Position numbers and translations under genes: made by a program | Notes under the pieces: generated by a model | What the model was told of the DNA's origin: nothing | Seen by the model: the letters and a program-made list of their open reading frames with translations, nothing else | The model's database searches: none | Assembly (NCBI GenBank): GCA_036583965.1 | Contig: JAZBQD010000027.1 | Coordinates: forward strand, 2,808,687-2,872,686 | From: Prunella strophiata | Taxonomy: Eukaryota > Chordata > Aves > Passeriformes > Prunellidae | Length of the DNA: 64,000 nucleotides | Direction: 5' to 3' | Shown here: piece after piece, positions 11,634 through 21,790 of the stretch | How positions within the stretch are numbered: position 1 is the first letter of the stretch | Layout: every line of letters begins with the position of its first letter

Positions 11634-11997
11634 GAGGCTAGTTCTACTCAGTGTCACCTAACGCTTACACTACCAATGAAACACTTCAAAAGTTATGAAG
11701 CCCAACCATTTCCAGCACCATATGAGAAATTACAACAGTCCTAAAGTTGTCTAAAAAAAAAAAAAAAAAATTAAAAAAAAAAAAAGAAAAATTAAAATCA
11801 AATCTCGAGAGAAAGTTACGGCCTTTGCCATTCAACCATAACGTTTGCCATTTCCATGTACGAGTTTGCTGTCGGTGTCTGCTCGCCTCCCCTTCCGCCG
11901 ATGTGAAGTCGCTGCGCTGCGTTGCTGCTGCTTCCGTGTTACAGAGGTGGGAAGGGGTCTGGTGGTCTGTCCGGTGCGTGGTGGGAAGCGGAGACTT

Positions 11998-12015
11998 TTA
12001 TCCCAGGTACCAGGA
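11998..12015 (-). CDS. NFIA: NFIA last coding segment (SWYLG-stop)
   Basis: The last NFIA exon contributes only TCC TGG TAC CTG GGA TAA, that is SWYLG and a stop, the canonical C-terminus of NFIA. The acceptor is tctcttttttgcag|TCC, with a good pyrimidine tract at 12020-12035. The preceding exon ends in phase 0, so the join is exact. The exon continues without interruption as the 3'UTR. Because the coding part is six codons, upstream exon choice sets the reading frame. If the penultimate exon is skipped, the frame runs 25 residues to a TAA at 11939-11941. The piece is far too short to be found as an open reading frame and was recognised from sequence and splice context. Confidence 0.96.
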   Translation of the reverse strand, partial: SWYLG

Positions 12016-12114
12016 CTGCAAAAAAGAGAAAGGAGAAGAGTCAGCCCCGGCCGCCCGCTCTCGCCGCTTCCCCAAGGGCTCCGGGCACGGCCGCCAGCCT
12101 CCTCCGCCAAGAGG

Positions 12115-12345
12115 GGGGCTAATTGAGACCGTGACGAATTGACCTAATTACAAAGCTTAATTAAAAATACTGTACAAATCAATATATTTTTTTTTCCTCG
12201 CCGACAGTCGCTGGACATAGCTACAGATGAACGCGGGGGTCATGTCACGTTACAAGTTATCAATCTTTTTAATAGATGATGGTTTGAAGATCCCTCCAGT
12301 TCACTTTTGTCTAATCCCCTGAAAAGGCGATACACATTCGCCTCT
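12115..12345. promoter_or_regulatory. Candidate intronic element with clustered homeodomain sites next to the last exon
   Basis: Four AATT-core sites fall within about 50 bp (CTAATTGA, GAATTGAC, CTAATTAC and TTAATTAA between 12118 and 12168). A perfect AGGCGA-N7-TCGCCT inverted repeat follows at 12325-12343. The position about 100 bp upstream of the last-exon acceptor would also suit a splicing-control element. Confidence 0.35.
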
Positions 12346-13082
12346 CTGTGCCATTTATCACCCTGCAGTCGGGGTTTTCTTGGGTATTTAGGCATGTGCC
12401 AGCATAAGCATCTGTTGCTTTATACTGCCCTGCTTCAACTGTCTCGCTGGAACAGATGCACAGAAATTCAACAACAGGGCTGTTTTCTTAGGAGAAATGT
12501 GGATCGCTACAGAAAAGCCAGGATAAAGCAAATCTGGGGGAAAGTGGATCAGTGAAAATGTCCCATACCTCTGCCCATACTTGTGTTTCAAAACAAAACG
12601 TGGGCCTCAACTAATAGCTTTTCTTTGGGAAAATATTTTTTTTTTTCTTTTTCTTCTTTTTCCCAAAGGGACGGAATTCCCAGGGAATTCAGCCCCGCAA
12701 CAATACCGTCCTTAACCCAACGGCGCAGATGCCCGGAGCACAGAAAGCAATTTCGCTCCTCCATAGGAAAATAAACACAGTTGGGAAGCTGGAGTGGGCT
12801 CTGCTGGAGCCGGGGCAGTGCCACCGCACCGGGGAGAGCCCACGCCGGCCCCGGCAGGGTCAGCCCAACCTGAACCCGCGATGAATGAGAGCAGTGTTAG
12901 GCCCTGGGACCGTGCGCGCGGGGGGATGCTCCTTGGCAATGACATATTGCTGTGGGAATACACCAACAAGCAGCAACTATTTAGCCTGGGGTAAAGTAAT
13001 GCAACAAGAAAGACTCAGGTATTAAAGAGCTGCTGCTGATACCCCCCGTTTTCTGCTGGGGCTTCTGTAATATATGAGGTGC

Positions 13083-13102
13083 GTCCGTGCGCGCGCACGG
13101 AC
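13083..13102. other. Perfect 20-bp palindrome with Z-DNA-type core
   Basis: GTCCGTGCGCGCGCACGGAC is its own reverse complement. The central 12 bases alternate purine and pyrimidine (GTGCGCGCGCAC). Confidence 0.85.
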
Positions 13103-13153
13103 CGATGACAAGTTTTACCAAGTTTTTCCTCCGCTCCTTTTCGGCCTTTGACG

Positions 13154-13163
13154 TGATTGATGG
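13154..13163 (+). promoter_or_regulatory. PBX-HOX type composite site TGATTGATGG
   Basis: This is an exact match to the TGATTGAT PBX-HOX core, about 50 bp from the 20-bp palindrome, in low-repeat sequence (13060-13330) that looks like an enhancer-type element. Motif-only evidence. Confidence 0.3.
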
Positions 13164-13719
13164 CACAATCAGCTCAGAGAGGACTTATGAACATTTACGG
13201 AAGACTCTGAGGCAAGTTTCATGTGGGACTTGGAGATTATGTGGTCTTGCCATGGAGGTAGGAACTGGTAAAATAAATATCAGGATTGGAGAAGTTGTCC
13301 TGCTTCCAATACACCTCATTAACTAACTCTTCCTCCGCTCGCCCTTCTGAATACAAACACACCGGTCCCATATCGGCTCCATCTATTGCCTACAGATTTT
13401 ATATTTAGACTTACTCAGGCTGCAATTAAACGAAATAGTTCTCATATGTAAAGTTTATAAACAGAGGAAAGTTCTGGCAGGGTTCGTGAAGCAGAGCCAA
13501 GTCCCGTTCTCCTCCCTGACTGCGGGGCCCTACTGATTTTTAGGTGGGTGCAGGGACGTGGAGTGTGGGCTGTGTTGTTCTGGAGACATCTCCAACCACC
13601 GACAGCACCTCCAGTCATTGCCAGCTCCCAACTTTTCCAAACTTTTCAGGGTCATCCCTCACACTTTTTGTTTGAGTGTGACAGTTTTTGGCCAAACTGG
13701 GAGCTGTGGCACTGCCCAG

Positions 13720-14065
13720 TGGGGAGGAGAGGGGGTAAAGTCCAAGCAGGGAGGGAGTAGAAGGGTTAAAACTGCAAGGTAAAGGAGAAGAGGGGTTGCA
13801 GACTGAGACATGATGGGAGTTAGGAGGGTTAAGACTGAGGTGATGGAGTAGAGAGGGTAAAGACTGAGAGGTAGAGGGGCTGGACACTGCCAAGTGATGG
13901 AGTGGAAGGGGTAAACACTGTGAAGTGATGGAGTAAAGAAGTTAAAACTGAGAGGTGATGGAGTAGAGAGGTTAAAAATTTAGAGGTGATGGAGTAGAGG
14001 GGTTAAAACTTGCGAGGTGATGGAGAGGAAGGGTTAAAGGCTGGAGTGGAGGGGTTGAACAGTCC
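13720..14065. repeat. Minisatellite, about 11 diverged copies of a 30-31 bp unit
   Basis: The repeated core is GGTGATGGAGTAGAGGGGTT followed by AAAACTGAGA, with substitutions and small indels between copies. The best-preserved copies are at 13890-14035. It ends just before the poly(C)/poly(T)/poly(A) block and the CpG island. Confidence 0.9.
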
Positions 14066-14187
14066 CAGGCGATGGTTCCCATCTCCGCTGTCCGGCTGCT
14101 CCATGGCCGCTGGCCCGGCACATGGCCCGCCGGTGGCGGGAGCCGCTGCCCTCGCCACTCCTCCCTCGTTTCAAAAGCTGATTTCCA

Positions 14188-14233
14188 CCCCCCCCCCCCC
14201 CCTTTTTTTTTTTTTTAAAAAAAAAAGCAGGAA

Positions 14234-14274
<41 letters not shown>
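14188..14274. repeat. Poly(C)-poly(T)-poly(A) low-complexity block
   Basis: About 15 C are followed by 14 T, 10 A, a short spacer (GCAGGAAAT) and 39 A. Such blocks are prone to assembly error. It sits between the minisatellite and the CpG island. Confidence 0.85.
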
Positions 14275-14275
<1 letters not shown>

Positions 14276-14700
14276 CGCAGAGGTTGCGGAGGTGGGGCCG
14301 CGCGGGGCCGGGGCTGGCGGCGCTGGGGTCCCGTGGCCCGCCCGGCTCCGCCGCCCCCCGCCCCTCGGTCCGTGTGTCCGGCCGCCCCGGCCGCTCCGTC
14401 GGTCCGTCCCCCGCCGGCCCGCGCTCCTTCACGCATCTCGCTATTCACCCCGCGCCTCGCAGACAAGGTTACCCCAGAGCGGCTCTGTAATCCTTCACTG
14501 AAATAGGCTTTATTGATTGCTCTGGTCTATTGTTCCCTTTTCAAGTCCCCCAAGTTCAAGTTCATCCCGGTGTTACATCATGTCTCGTTGCTAAGGGCAA
14601 CCAGACAGCCCCAGACGTGACCGCCATCCGCAAGCGCGGCGCTGCGCCCTCCCACCGCCGCCAGCCGCGCTGACGTCGAGCCCCGCTCCCAACACACTGA
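14275..14700. promoter_or_regulatory. Intronic CpG island with X-box and CRE-like sites; candidate internal promoter
   Basis: 14275-14470 is very GC- and CpG-dense. The adjoining 14500-14700 carries GTTGCTAAGGGCAAC (14587-14601), a near-symmetrical RFX X-box, and TGACGTCG (14671-14678), one base from a full CRE. This combination is typical of TATA-less promoters. It lies 2.3 kb upstream of the last NFIA exon in the sense direction. Promoter activity is inferred. Confidence 0.45.
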
Positions 14701-14868
14701 ACTATTTATTCTGCCTAATTTATGACCTCCACAGCAAGAGAGACCCCCACTCCAAAAACCAACACTGTTGTATATTTAATTAATCTGTCTTTCTCTGGCA
14801 CTTGGGAAAGTTAGACAAAGGTCTAATTATTGTGTGTCGCTCCCCACACTTTTCTTTTTGGGGTGACT

Positions 14869-14876
14869 ATTTGCAT
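14869..14876 (+). promoter_or_regulatory. Octamer ATTTGCAT (POU-factor site)
   Basis: This is an exact octamer in low-repeat sequence following the CpG island. At least four other exact octamers occur in the window (about 24515, 30953, 33855, 56815), so it is weak evidence alone. Confidence 0.25.
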
Positions 14877-17800
14877 GGGAAAAGAAACGGCGAGGCTGGG
14901 CGCGAGTCCCCTCCCTCCAAAACACCTTTTTTTTCCCCCCTGCCCTATTGACATTTCATGAAATACTTTAGCTGCTTAAGGGAATTAGAAAAAAAAAAAT
15001 CTGATGTGAATGTAACTCCTTCGGAGTTGGTATTCAGTAACACAAATCAACTCATGACATGTTTAAATTTAAATGCTAACCACACACTCTGCGAGTTACT
15101 TTAAAGGTTAGTTTTTAATCAATAGAAGTTGCTGACTCGGGAGTTTTGAGCGGCGCAGTGCAGCTCTGGGGCCTTTGTCTCGCGTTGGGCTTTCAAACTT
15201 TTTTTTTTTTTTTTCTTGAGATGATTTTAGCAATGATTTGCAGACACAGAGCGCTATTGTGCTCCTGACTAGCAACATGTCAATAAAGGAGTAGAGTTAC
15301 CATGCACTAGGGTGTCAATATGACTCCTGCAGACACTGCTCGGCCTTAATACCAATGAAAAACTTAACCCTTACAGGAGAGACCCAAACCAAACCGCACG
15401 CTCGTTTCAAGACTCCGCATGGCCCTGAGTGAAAAGCTGCTTTTACAGGGACCCAAACTCGGAGTGCTTCGCCAACAGCTGCGTCCCGCTCCGCCTGCTC
15501 CTGCAGCCCCACTTGGATGAGATGTTTTATGGGCTGAGGCAGCAGAACAGCGAGACAGAGCCCGCATTTACCCAGCAGATCCCACCAGCACCGCTCTCGG
15601 GACACCGGTTTAATTTAGAGCATCTTACAGCTGAAGCGCACACACAGAATGATCCTCCTTTTTCTGCTAATCATTTTAATATTAAGATCTCATATCCCCC
15701 TCAAGCCTCCTATACACATCTAAGTCTTCCAGGATTAGGGCTGAAGAGCACCATTGTTCCTCTGGAGCACCTGTGAAACTTCTCTGCTAGGGAGAGGAGA
15801 CCTCCGGCCTCAAATGAAAACGTCTAGGAAGCGTATTAGGCACTTGGAGACCCGATAGCTGGGACCTATCAAGGGTTTTTTTGCATGATTAGGGAGCTTA
15901 GAATGGAAAAAAAAGAAGCCTGTATCCCTACATTTAGATGGCTGAAGTATTTTGTGCCTTGCTTTAGAGTGCTGCTCAATGTCTAAGCACCTCACCCATT
16001 TCATCCCTTCAGTTCTGTAACCTATCCGACTGCACCCACTCGGAGAAGGCGGTGTTGCCTTTCTTAATTTAAAATCTCCATTTAAATCATGGGCCCTATC
16101 ACAGTACGGTCAGGATGATATTATCTCCGTGCTTTTTCATAAAAGAGCCGGTGTTTTATTTCCCTTCTATTTACTTTGCAGTACTGCTCTCCCAGCGAGT
16201 TTAGAGCTAAATGCACCCACTGGAGCTAAAGGTCCTGCTCAGTAAAATTGCTGCCACACAGTTGTCGGTGCAACTACGAGTCTGTATTGTCCTGCCCAGC
16301 ATCTCACTGTCCTTCTCCAGCTCTCAAGGTGAAACATCAGAAAGAATTCTGCAGTCCAGTAAGAGATCTTTGCTTCCCTTTCTCCAGTCAAATGAAGAAG
16401 TAATCTCATCAGGTTGAAAAGTGCTGACTAAGGATTTAATAAAGTGCCTGCAGATGTGTGTCATCTCTAAGGTATTCAACTCATGTAATGCAAAACAGTT
16501 CCACACTGAATGTGCTTATAAAATTCCATTTAACCATTGCAGAGCTCTATTTTACTGTTCTCTGAGGAGTATTATCACACTTTTTTTCCCCCCCCCTAAT
16601 TTACAGCACCATGAAAGTTGAAACTCGTATTTGAGAATCCTCACAGTAGTAAGGTTTTATGATCCATAAACAATATCTACTTGACTGAATCCTAAACAGG
16701 AAGTCTGAGATGGCAATTATGGTTCTCTGATAGTGCAAGTCTTTTTGTTTCTTATGCACTCCTGGAGATAGCAGAGACACACAAAAATCCTGTCAGCCAC
16801 TCCTGACAATCAGCTCCTTTCTACGGGAAGAACAGCAAGGAAACATTCCCTGATTCTGGATATTTAACAAAGTGCCTCATCAACTCCTGTAGCAGTTTCT
16901 GCCTGAGTCAGGAGCCCAGGAACAGGCCCATTGTTTATGGAAACCTTCTCAAACCAGCCTTCCTGCATGCCGTCCCTCACCCCCAGCCTCGCCGCGAGCA
17001 CCTGCTCACGTGTTTCCAACCAGAACGACAATCCAACCCAAACTTGTTCCATTTGCTTCTACCTGCACATCTCCTGCCCCAACAATGGGACCTTTCAGCT
17101 CGCGCAGAAAGCCGGGGCTGTGCACCCTCCCTATCTGTTTTTCAAATTAAGAAGTTAAACAAAAGTCCTCAAGGGCAAAGTTTAACGCTGCGGAAGGAGG
17201 TTGTTAATGTGGAATCCAGAACTGGGTGTGACAGTTGGCTTATTTCTCCGGGCGATGTAGGTTATTTAAGGACATTCACACGTTTGAAACTCTGACAAAC
17301 TCCACGCACAGCAGCTTTGGCTTCCCCATACCCACTCAGGGCTCAGACCTGCTCAGTGACAGCCATTTTCTGTAGGTTGAAGCCCAGTTTGTGTGCCCGG
17401 CGGCGGGACAGGTCGGTGCCATCGGGACTTCAAACGCGGCTGCTGCGGCCGTTGCTGCCCCGGGCGCGTGCAGGAAGCGATCGCTGCACGGGCCCGGGCG
17501 GGAAAACCCACCTGTGATAAGAGCCTGAATAAAATCAAACCCCACAGCTTTAGAGCTCGCCGGCAAAGCGGCTGTTTGGGCAGCCCAGCTGAACCCAGGC
17601 CATGACTGCTGGCACCTGTGAGGTCTCGTTGCAGAGCGTTGTTTTGTTTGGGGATGACATTTCAGTCACCTCAAGAACTTTGAGTCTCTCACGAACATTA
17701 ACCCCGGGGAGGTGAATTGGGGTAACGAGTCCTTCTGGTTGCAAAGATAAAAGGAGAATGTGAGCAGTTAGGCAGTGAACTGGGCCTTTTGGCATCACCT

Positions 17801-19193
17801 TGTGAGAGGTGCCGGGAAGGCTCTTCCCCACGGTGCGTCGTGTGAAAGCAAGGGGACAAAACTGGGCCTTTGATGCCACTTCAAAAGGGTTGCCAGGGTG
17901 AGGGGAGACAGTGGCAGTTCAGCTTCTGGTGCGACTGGCTGCAGGGCTCCTGCAGACACAGCAACTGTCTCTGGTTTACCCCACATCACTCTTCTACAGC
18001 TTCCCCCAGAGTTTCTCCAGGCCCAAAATCTGATCCTACTGTGTAGGACCGAAAGGTGAATATAAAAGACAAGGTCACCTTTGTGCCTATGGAAGTTATT
18101 TTCCTAGAGCTGCAATTAATTATTTAGTAATTATATTTTCCAGACTGAAATACCAACAGGGACGTAAGTAGCTTTTTGGTCATCCCCAAAGGGACATAAA
18201 ACAGTGAGAGAATCTTCTGGTTGTCCAACATCCGCACTGGGGAGAGTCACACTGCCCACTCCCAGCACATTTATATTGTCTGGAGACAGATAAAACCTGT
18301 CCCAGGAGGGACACTGGTCTCCAGGCAATGCATACAGTAGCTCTGCATCCAATAGTTTTTGCGGGAATGCCAGTTGTGGCAAACTGCATTAAATTACGTG
18401 CAATAATTTTGTAATATGCACTTTTGCCTGCTGACTATTAAAAATGTATAGTAGTCCAAAACCACTTCTCTCCTGGGACCAACAAACTCACTTTGGGCAA
18501 GATTTCTGCTTGGGTTCAAACCTCAAGTTGGGAACAGCTAGTGTTTTTAAATAAGTCACCCCAAACCCTCCCAAACCTATGAAAACACACTCATACTGTA
18601 ACTCCTGCTGTTGTTCCAGACATCTGAATGTTCCAGTAAAGTGTCCCAGCTGGCCCCAGATGTTTCTTAAGTATAAACCAATGCTCTGAGTGCTGGACCC
18701 TCCTGCTGCCCCGACCTGGAGCTCAGCGGATTAAAGATTGACTGCGCTATGACATATTCGCATTTAGCATGAATATAATACAGCAAAGACTTATCAATGG
18801 CAAATGTTTGAAATGTAACCCAGTCAGCAGAGTAGGTTGGCACTCTGAATATGATGTATAAATAATGTATGGGAACTTAAGATCTAAATTAGATCTACAG
18901 GAAGAAAACTTTCCCTTTTCTCTGCCTCTAAAAGAAAAGTTCTCTCACAATGAGGTCATTTTCCTGCCCGTCTTTTGGTTTACAAAATTGCTTTTAGGCT
19001 GAGGGTCTTGCCTTTACTTGGGGAACATTTTGCCAGTTACAGTTTTCCTCCAGTTTTCTAAAAAAAAAAAAACAAGCAATGAAGTTTACTTATTTGATAG
19101 TAAATTGACTTTGAAATCTGCAAAATAACTTCTAAACTTTGCAGTGGTCGGCTGAAAGCTGACTGCAGCCACGCTAAACTGCAACCCTTGCTG

Positions 19194-19272
19194 TTTAAAA
19201 AAAAAAAGGGAAAAAAAAAAGATAGTGAAGGGAAAGAGAGAGAGGAAAAAGAAAGGGAGAAAGAGAGAGAAA
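19194..19272. repeat. Purine-rich (AG/A)n low-complexity tract
   Basis: Poly(A) runs pass into GAGAGAG and AAAGGGAG stretches, an almost pure purine strand of about 80 bases. The complementary strand, the NFIA sense strand, is a long pyrimidine tract. Confidence 0.75.
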
Positions 19273-21229
19273 CAATCCCATTTTGGTTTTTGTTAGAGGA
19301 CGGCATACTACATAGATCAGAGACTTTTCAAAAAATAAAAACCCCCACTGTACACAAAGCACAGGAAAATGTGAGGAAAAAAGGAAAAACCTAAAAGCAG
19401 CTTAGAATGTGTTAACTCTGCCATTCTGTCAGCTTAAAGAGTATTTTATGCTTGATCAACAGCTCTCTTTTATTATGCTTTTCTTTCATTCATTCAAGAC
19501 ATCAAAGACCAGAACCACCAGTGTACCTGATCTACCAGAAGAACTTGTAAGGGTGTTCTAAAGAAACGGGGGTAGTGGGAGCCAGACACCCCTGCGGACA
19601 AGGCAGTTCAAAGAGAATATTTCAACAATGATTACATTTTGTAAATCTTTGTACGAAAGACAGCTTATTTCCTGCTTTTTTCATGAAAAATAGATTCTAT
19701 CCATTAAAGTGAGCCCACAGTATGAAAGTTACTTGAGATCTGAGGTACAGCAAGCGGATTAAGTGGAGGGTGAGATGAAATCTTTGAGAGAGACGATGGC
19801 TTTCTCTGATATTTGTCGCTGCCATAAGGTTTTCTGAGTGGGCTAGAAACTTTTTTTAAAAATATTTTTTTATTTATTTGTAGACTTGCTGGTGGCAGAG
19901 AAGCCGTTTGTAAAAGCAAAATAAACCAGAATGAATCAGAAAGGAAAATTGCAACAAATAAAAAAGGAACAGAGAAAACAAACGGCTGCAAAAAAACCTT
20001 CTGACATGTTTGAAAGGAAAACTATATATATTTGCCCCGCTCCGAAAATCGCAGGCGAGCCATTTAAATCCTGCAGACAACTCCGAAGTGCAGCACACAG
20101 ACCCAAGCCAGCTGTTTACTTTTCCAAGCCCGTGGTGGTTTCTGCATTGATAAACTATATAACCTCACACACACAGAAGGGATTTTAGCTATGCCAGACC
20201 TCATTGCTCTGTCCCGCTCTCTTTATGTGCTGTCACAGAATAAAAATGATCCTAACACAAACCCTGAAATAAGATCTCGCTCCAGAAAGAACATCTTTGT
20301 AGATATTTCCTGAGTTACTGCCAAGCGGGATTTTTTTCGCCCATTCATCCTTTCAAAGTTTTGCTATAAACATAGCCAAAATTGTTCGGGAGTAATCAGA
20401 AATGACCAAAATATGACCCCCTAGCCAAGGCCAGCTGTGGGCAGAAAGGGAGGAAGCTGCCCCACGCTTGTGGCTGGGACAGCAGCCACCTCTGCCACCA
20501 CACCTGGTGACACTCGCCAGCATCAGCACCTCGCTTCCCCCTTCTGTACACACTTCTGCAAGAGAAGAAGGAAACAGCAGGGATGCACGGAATCAAAGAG
20601 GCAAAACCAACTTTAAACCCACCTCACGGTTTACATCTACTATTTCGAGGTAAAAGCAAATGTGCTGCAAGGGGGGCTGAGTTTTGCACTTTACGCCTCA
20701 TTTTTAGACAGCCCTGTATTTTTCTCTGCTGGAGGCACAGTTAAATTTGCCCGGGAGTGCAACAACCCCATATTTCTTACAGCAGATCTCACTCATTTCT
20801 TTCCTTTTATGAAACAACACGTGCATGGGGACTTGGAGCCGCTTATAACCTCATGCCGGGAAGTCCCGTGGAAACTGGGACGGCAGACACGCTGCTGCGA
20901 CGGGACTTTCCAGCATTTTGCTTGGATGAAAGCAAAACCCTCTGGCTCCCCGAAGTACAGCTCCCCCCTGGACAGGGCACAAAACCTGCTGGGTGCCCAG
21001 GGACCCCCCAGCCCCCGGGGTGGGTGCCCGGGGCCTGCGGCGGCCCCGCTCCCAGCCCCTCACGGCCCGGCCCAGGCTCCGGCTGCGCCTTCCCAAGTTC
21101 AAGTTCAGGTTTAAGGGAAATAAACCGCTCCTCGGGAGCCTGCAGCCAGCCCTCATTTCCATGTGATCCCTCTGAACTTCGCCTGCGCCAGCGCGCCCTG
21201 TTTCCAGGGCCCGCCGAAGGAATGTTTTA

Positions 21230-21600
21230 CAGTTAGAGCCCGCAGTGCTTTCTCAGGCATTTCAGACCCAGAGGCCCAAGTTTCAAGCTGCAGCATTAAA
21301 AGTTTCCACAGAGCTACTGCAGAGAGAGGGAGGGAGGGCAGGGGGGAGGGAAATGAGGAGAACAATATCGTCTTAATTGTCTCTATATAGCTCCACAGTT
21401 AAAGTATTACTTTTTAAAGGGACATAATTTATTCTGGAGGCACGGTGTTATAACAACCAGTACATACTTTCACCGCGGCGTAACCCGCTCTATTCTTCAT
21501 TGTGCTTTCCGGTGGTGTTGCTTTTGCAGAACTCCTTGTTACGCCGTCCTCGGTACTGTACTTACAGTTTTATTCAATTTAAGCCAGTTCCTGCAGTCCT
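21230..21600. promoter_or_regulatory. Candidate intronic element around the G-quadruplex
   Basis: Low-repeat sequence contains an inverted pair of SOX-type sites (ACAAT at about 21363 and ATTGT at about 21376) and many CpGs (GCGGCGTAACCCGC at about 21474-21487), unlike the AT-rich intron around it. Function is inferred only. Confidence 0.28.
21328..21350 (+). other. Canonical G-quadruplex motif
   Basis: Runs of GGG at 21328, 21332 and 21336, GGGGGG at 21341-21346 and GGG at 21348 are separated by loops of 1, 1, 2 and 1 bases. It lies on the template strand of NFIA. Confidence 0.75.
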
Positions 21601-21765
21601 CAGGCGAGCAAAACCACCCCCCCACCACCACCAAGCCTCGGGAGTTCTGCCTGCACCAGGACTGCAAAAATAATCTCCCCTCAACCACCGTTTTTCTCCC
21701 CCCAAAAGTTTCTTTACTTTTATTGCTTTAGACAATCGGGGAAAGTCATCCAAAGAAAATCAACC

Positions 21766-21790
21766 CCCAGCCTGGGCCTCCCAGGCTGGG
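21766..21790. other. Perfect hairpin with 11-bp arms
   Basis: CCCAGCCTGGG and CCCAGGCTGGG are perfect inverted arms separated by CCT. A CA-rich simple repeat follows at about 21810-21846. Confidence 0.8.

Larger units (their letters stand above)
4746..11997 (-). other. NFIA: NFIA 3' untranslated region (about 7.25 kb)
   Basis: The segment runs from the TAA stop of NFIA to the first well-placed AATAAA with a G/U-rich downstream element. No splice sites or long plausible coding frame interrupt it. It is AT-rich with many A and T homopolymers. It carries an 8-mer seed match for miR-223, clustered matches for miR-29, miR-200bc and miR-15/16/424, and miR-153 matches. NFIA mRNAs are known to have multi-kilobase 3'UTRs and to be repressed by miR-223 and miR-424 in myeloid cells and by miR-153 in neural stem cells. 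The start is certain; the 3' end is inferred from the polyadenylation motif. An internal pair of overlapping AATAAA at 7297-7306 could give a shorter form. The distal part (5100-5850) is unexpectedly CpG-rich. Confidence 0.8.

Noticed and set aside
13682..13700. TTTTTGGCCAAACTGGGAG as an NFI self-binding site
   Set aside because: TTGGC is followed directly by CAA rather than by five bases and GCCAA, so it is not a full NFI palindrome.
20757..21236. 159- and 150-codon overlapping plus-strand frames
   Set aside because: Both are open because the stretch is GC-rich. The peptides are Pro/Gly-rich without a recognisable domain, and two frames being open at once points to composition.
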